DNA from: Phycisphaerae bacterium
Lineage (GTDB): Bacteria; Planctomycetota; Phycisphaerae; Phycisphaerales; UBA1924
Reading direction: 5' to 3'
Length of the DNA stretch: 54,500 nt
Assembly: GCA_016873295.1 (NCBI GenBank)
Contig: VGXM01000018.1
Span: 1-54,500, forward strand
Within the stretch, counting starts at the first letter, position 1, and every line of letters begins with the position of its first letter. Shown here piece after piece: positions 53,976 to 54,500 of this stretch. The translations under genes and the position numbers were made by a program. Under the pieces are notes generated by a model. That model searched no databases. It was not told where the DNA came from and worked only from the letters and a program-made list of their open reading frames with translations.

Positions 53976-54005
53976 AGCCCGGGGCCCGGCCCCCGGGCTT
54001 CTTTA
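53976..54005 (+). terminator. Rho-independent terminator after groEL
   Basis: Stem AGCCCGGGG / CCCCGGGCT with loop CCCGGC, followed by TCTTTAC, 32 bp after the groEL stop. Confidence 0.75.
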
Positions 54006-54091
54006 CGCGCCGCCCGTGCCACCGATTCCGGCTCGGCGAAGCCGATGCCCGCCGACATCGGTTCTGCACCCCAGCGGTCAGAGTCGGCGCC

Positions 54092-54500
54092 ATGCAACCC
54101 TCACGCCAACCCACGCCCGCGATCTGCCCGCGGTGCCAGCTCGACAAGCGGTACATGCGCACCAAGCGCTCCCATCAGGGCACGCGCTGGGGCCTTCTCG
54201 GTGAGCTCGGTGAACTCTCTGTCAACTGGTGGCGCGAGTCGGAAGTCCGTGGACGAAGCGCTCCGGGTGCCACGGGTCATCGGGCGCTTCGCCCGATGAC
54301 CCGTGCGGCTGTTCGACGCCCGTCCCGACGCCGGCACGGGCGACCGCCCGGCGGATCGCCCGTGGCACCCGGCGTGCCACGACTGTTCGGCTCGGCGAAC
54401 AGTCGTGCGTCCGTCGCCCGACACTGCTTCCCTCAGCGGACACCGCGTCCCTCGCAGGACACGACTGTGCCCCAAGCGGCACAGTCGTGGCACCCGGCGC
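54092..54500 (+). CDS. truncated small zinc-motif ORF reading into a palindromic element
   Basis: From ATG 54092 the frame begins MQPSRQPTPAICPRCQLDKR and continues YMRTKRSHQGTRWGLLGELG then ELSVNW, a protein-like start with one CxxC pair. At about 54226 it enters a palindromic element (GGTGGCGCGAGTCGGAAG) and stays open to the window end, giving arginine/proline-rich repeat translation. The likely reading is a small gene whose 3' end was replaced by the element. No second cysteine pair is present before the junction. Weak upstream signals. Confidence 0.35.
   Translation, partial: MQPSRQPTPAICPRCQLDKRYMRTKRSHQGTRWGLLGELGELSVNWWRESEVRGRSAPGATGHRALRPMTRAAVRRPSRRRHGRPPGGSPVAPGVPRLFGSANSRASVARHCFPQRTPRPSQDTTVPQAAQSWHPA
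54226..54500. repeat. palindromic element in reverse order with inserted hairpins, continues past window
   Basis: Starts GGTGGCGCGAGTCGGAAG, same orientation as the 40140 copy. After the GGGCGATCCGCC arm it carries hairpins CACGACTGTTCG / CGAACAGTCGTG (54378-54407) and CACGACTGTGCC / GGCACAGTCGTG (54461-54490), separated by a spacer that matches, in reverse complement, the spacer between the same two hairpins at about 29206-29235, plus a 19-base addition. Confidence 0.9.

Overview
The window is very GC-rich bacterial chromosome with strong G/C preference at third codon positions. The gene content points to a planctomycete, probably class Phycisphaerae. This is an inference from CPSCGYDLRG-type zinc-ribbon membrane proteins, a dockerin-like EF-hand tail ending in AGC, a diderm envelope set (LptE-like, BamD-like), DLG-type Ser/Thr kinases, and many secreted proteins with carboxypeptidase-regulatory-like repeats. 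No phage, integrase, transposase, CRISPR array, tRNA or rRNA gene was seen.

Layout: 1-7.3 kb carries the end of an unknown gene, recQ, mnmE, a secreted protein with two cysteine-less thioredoxin folds, and trmL. 7.4-14.1 kb has a small lipoprotein, an amidase-fold protein, a Ser/Thr kinase next to a metallophosphoesterase, a double-YHS secreted protein, an SRPBCC protein and a Tat-exported sugar isomerase-like protein. 14.2-20.6 kb has speA and phhA (both minus), small conserved proteins, a YtcJ-like amidohydrolase, a DUF2470/HugZ-like protein and a 22-residue lysine-rich peptide gene. 20.7-28.9 kb has an M16 homologue without a zinc site, a decayed secreted-protein gene, rpmA, a GNAT enzyme, dnaA and a DegT-family aminotransferase. 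29.8-42.6 kb holds five carboxypeptidase-regulatory-like secreted proteins, aconitase, a zinc-ribbon membrane protein and heme oxygenase. 42.8-54 kb holds BamD-like, LptE-like, FtsH, an ECF sigma/anti-sigma-like pair, RmuC, a degenerate receiver protein, and groES-orf77-groEL.

The most unusual content is intergenic. A modular family of palindromic repeats occupies at least nine sites, over 3 kb in total. One module is a roughly 191-195 bp element with terminal inverted repeats that begin with CTAG. Others are short hairpins with a common base CACGACTGT/ACAGTCGTG whose upper stems vary with compensation. The modules are tandemly amplified (a 60-bp period array and a 191-bp period array), occur in both orientations, are mixed together as mosaics, and share GTGCCACG/CGTGGCAC boundaries. 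They abut truncated gene remnants (a 1-Cys peroxiredoxin C-terminus, a LysR N-terminus, a zinc-ribbon ORF) and at two sites supply the stop codon of the neighbouring gene. This looks like a non-autonomous, REP/MITE-like mobile or recombinogenic family whose mobilising enzyme is not in the window.

Most genes are single or in short overlapping pairs (ATGA or GTGA overlaps). Several genes lack a Shine-Dalgarno site and have a -10-like box just upstream of ATG, suggesting leaderless transcripts. All functional calls rest on reading the sequence; no database search was run.
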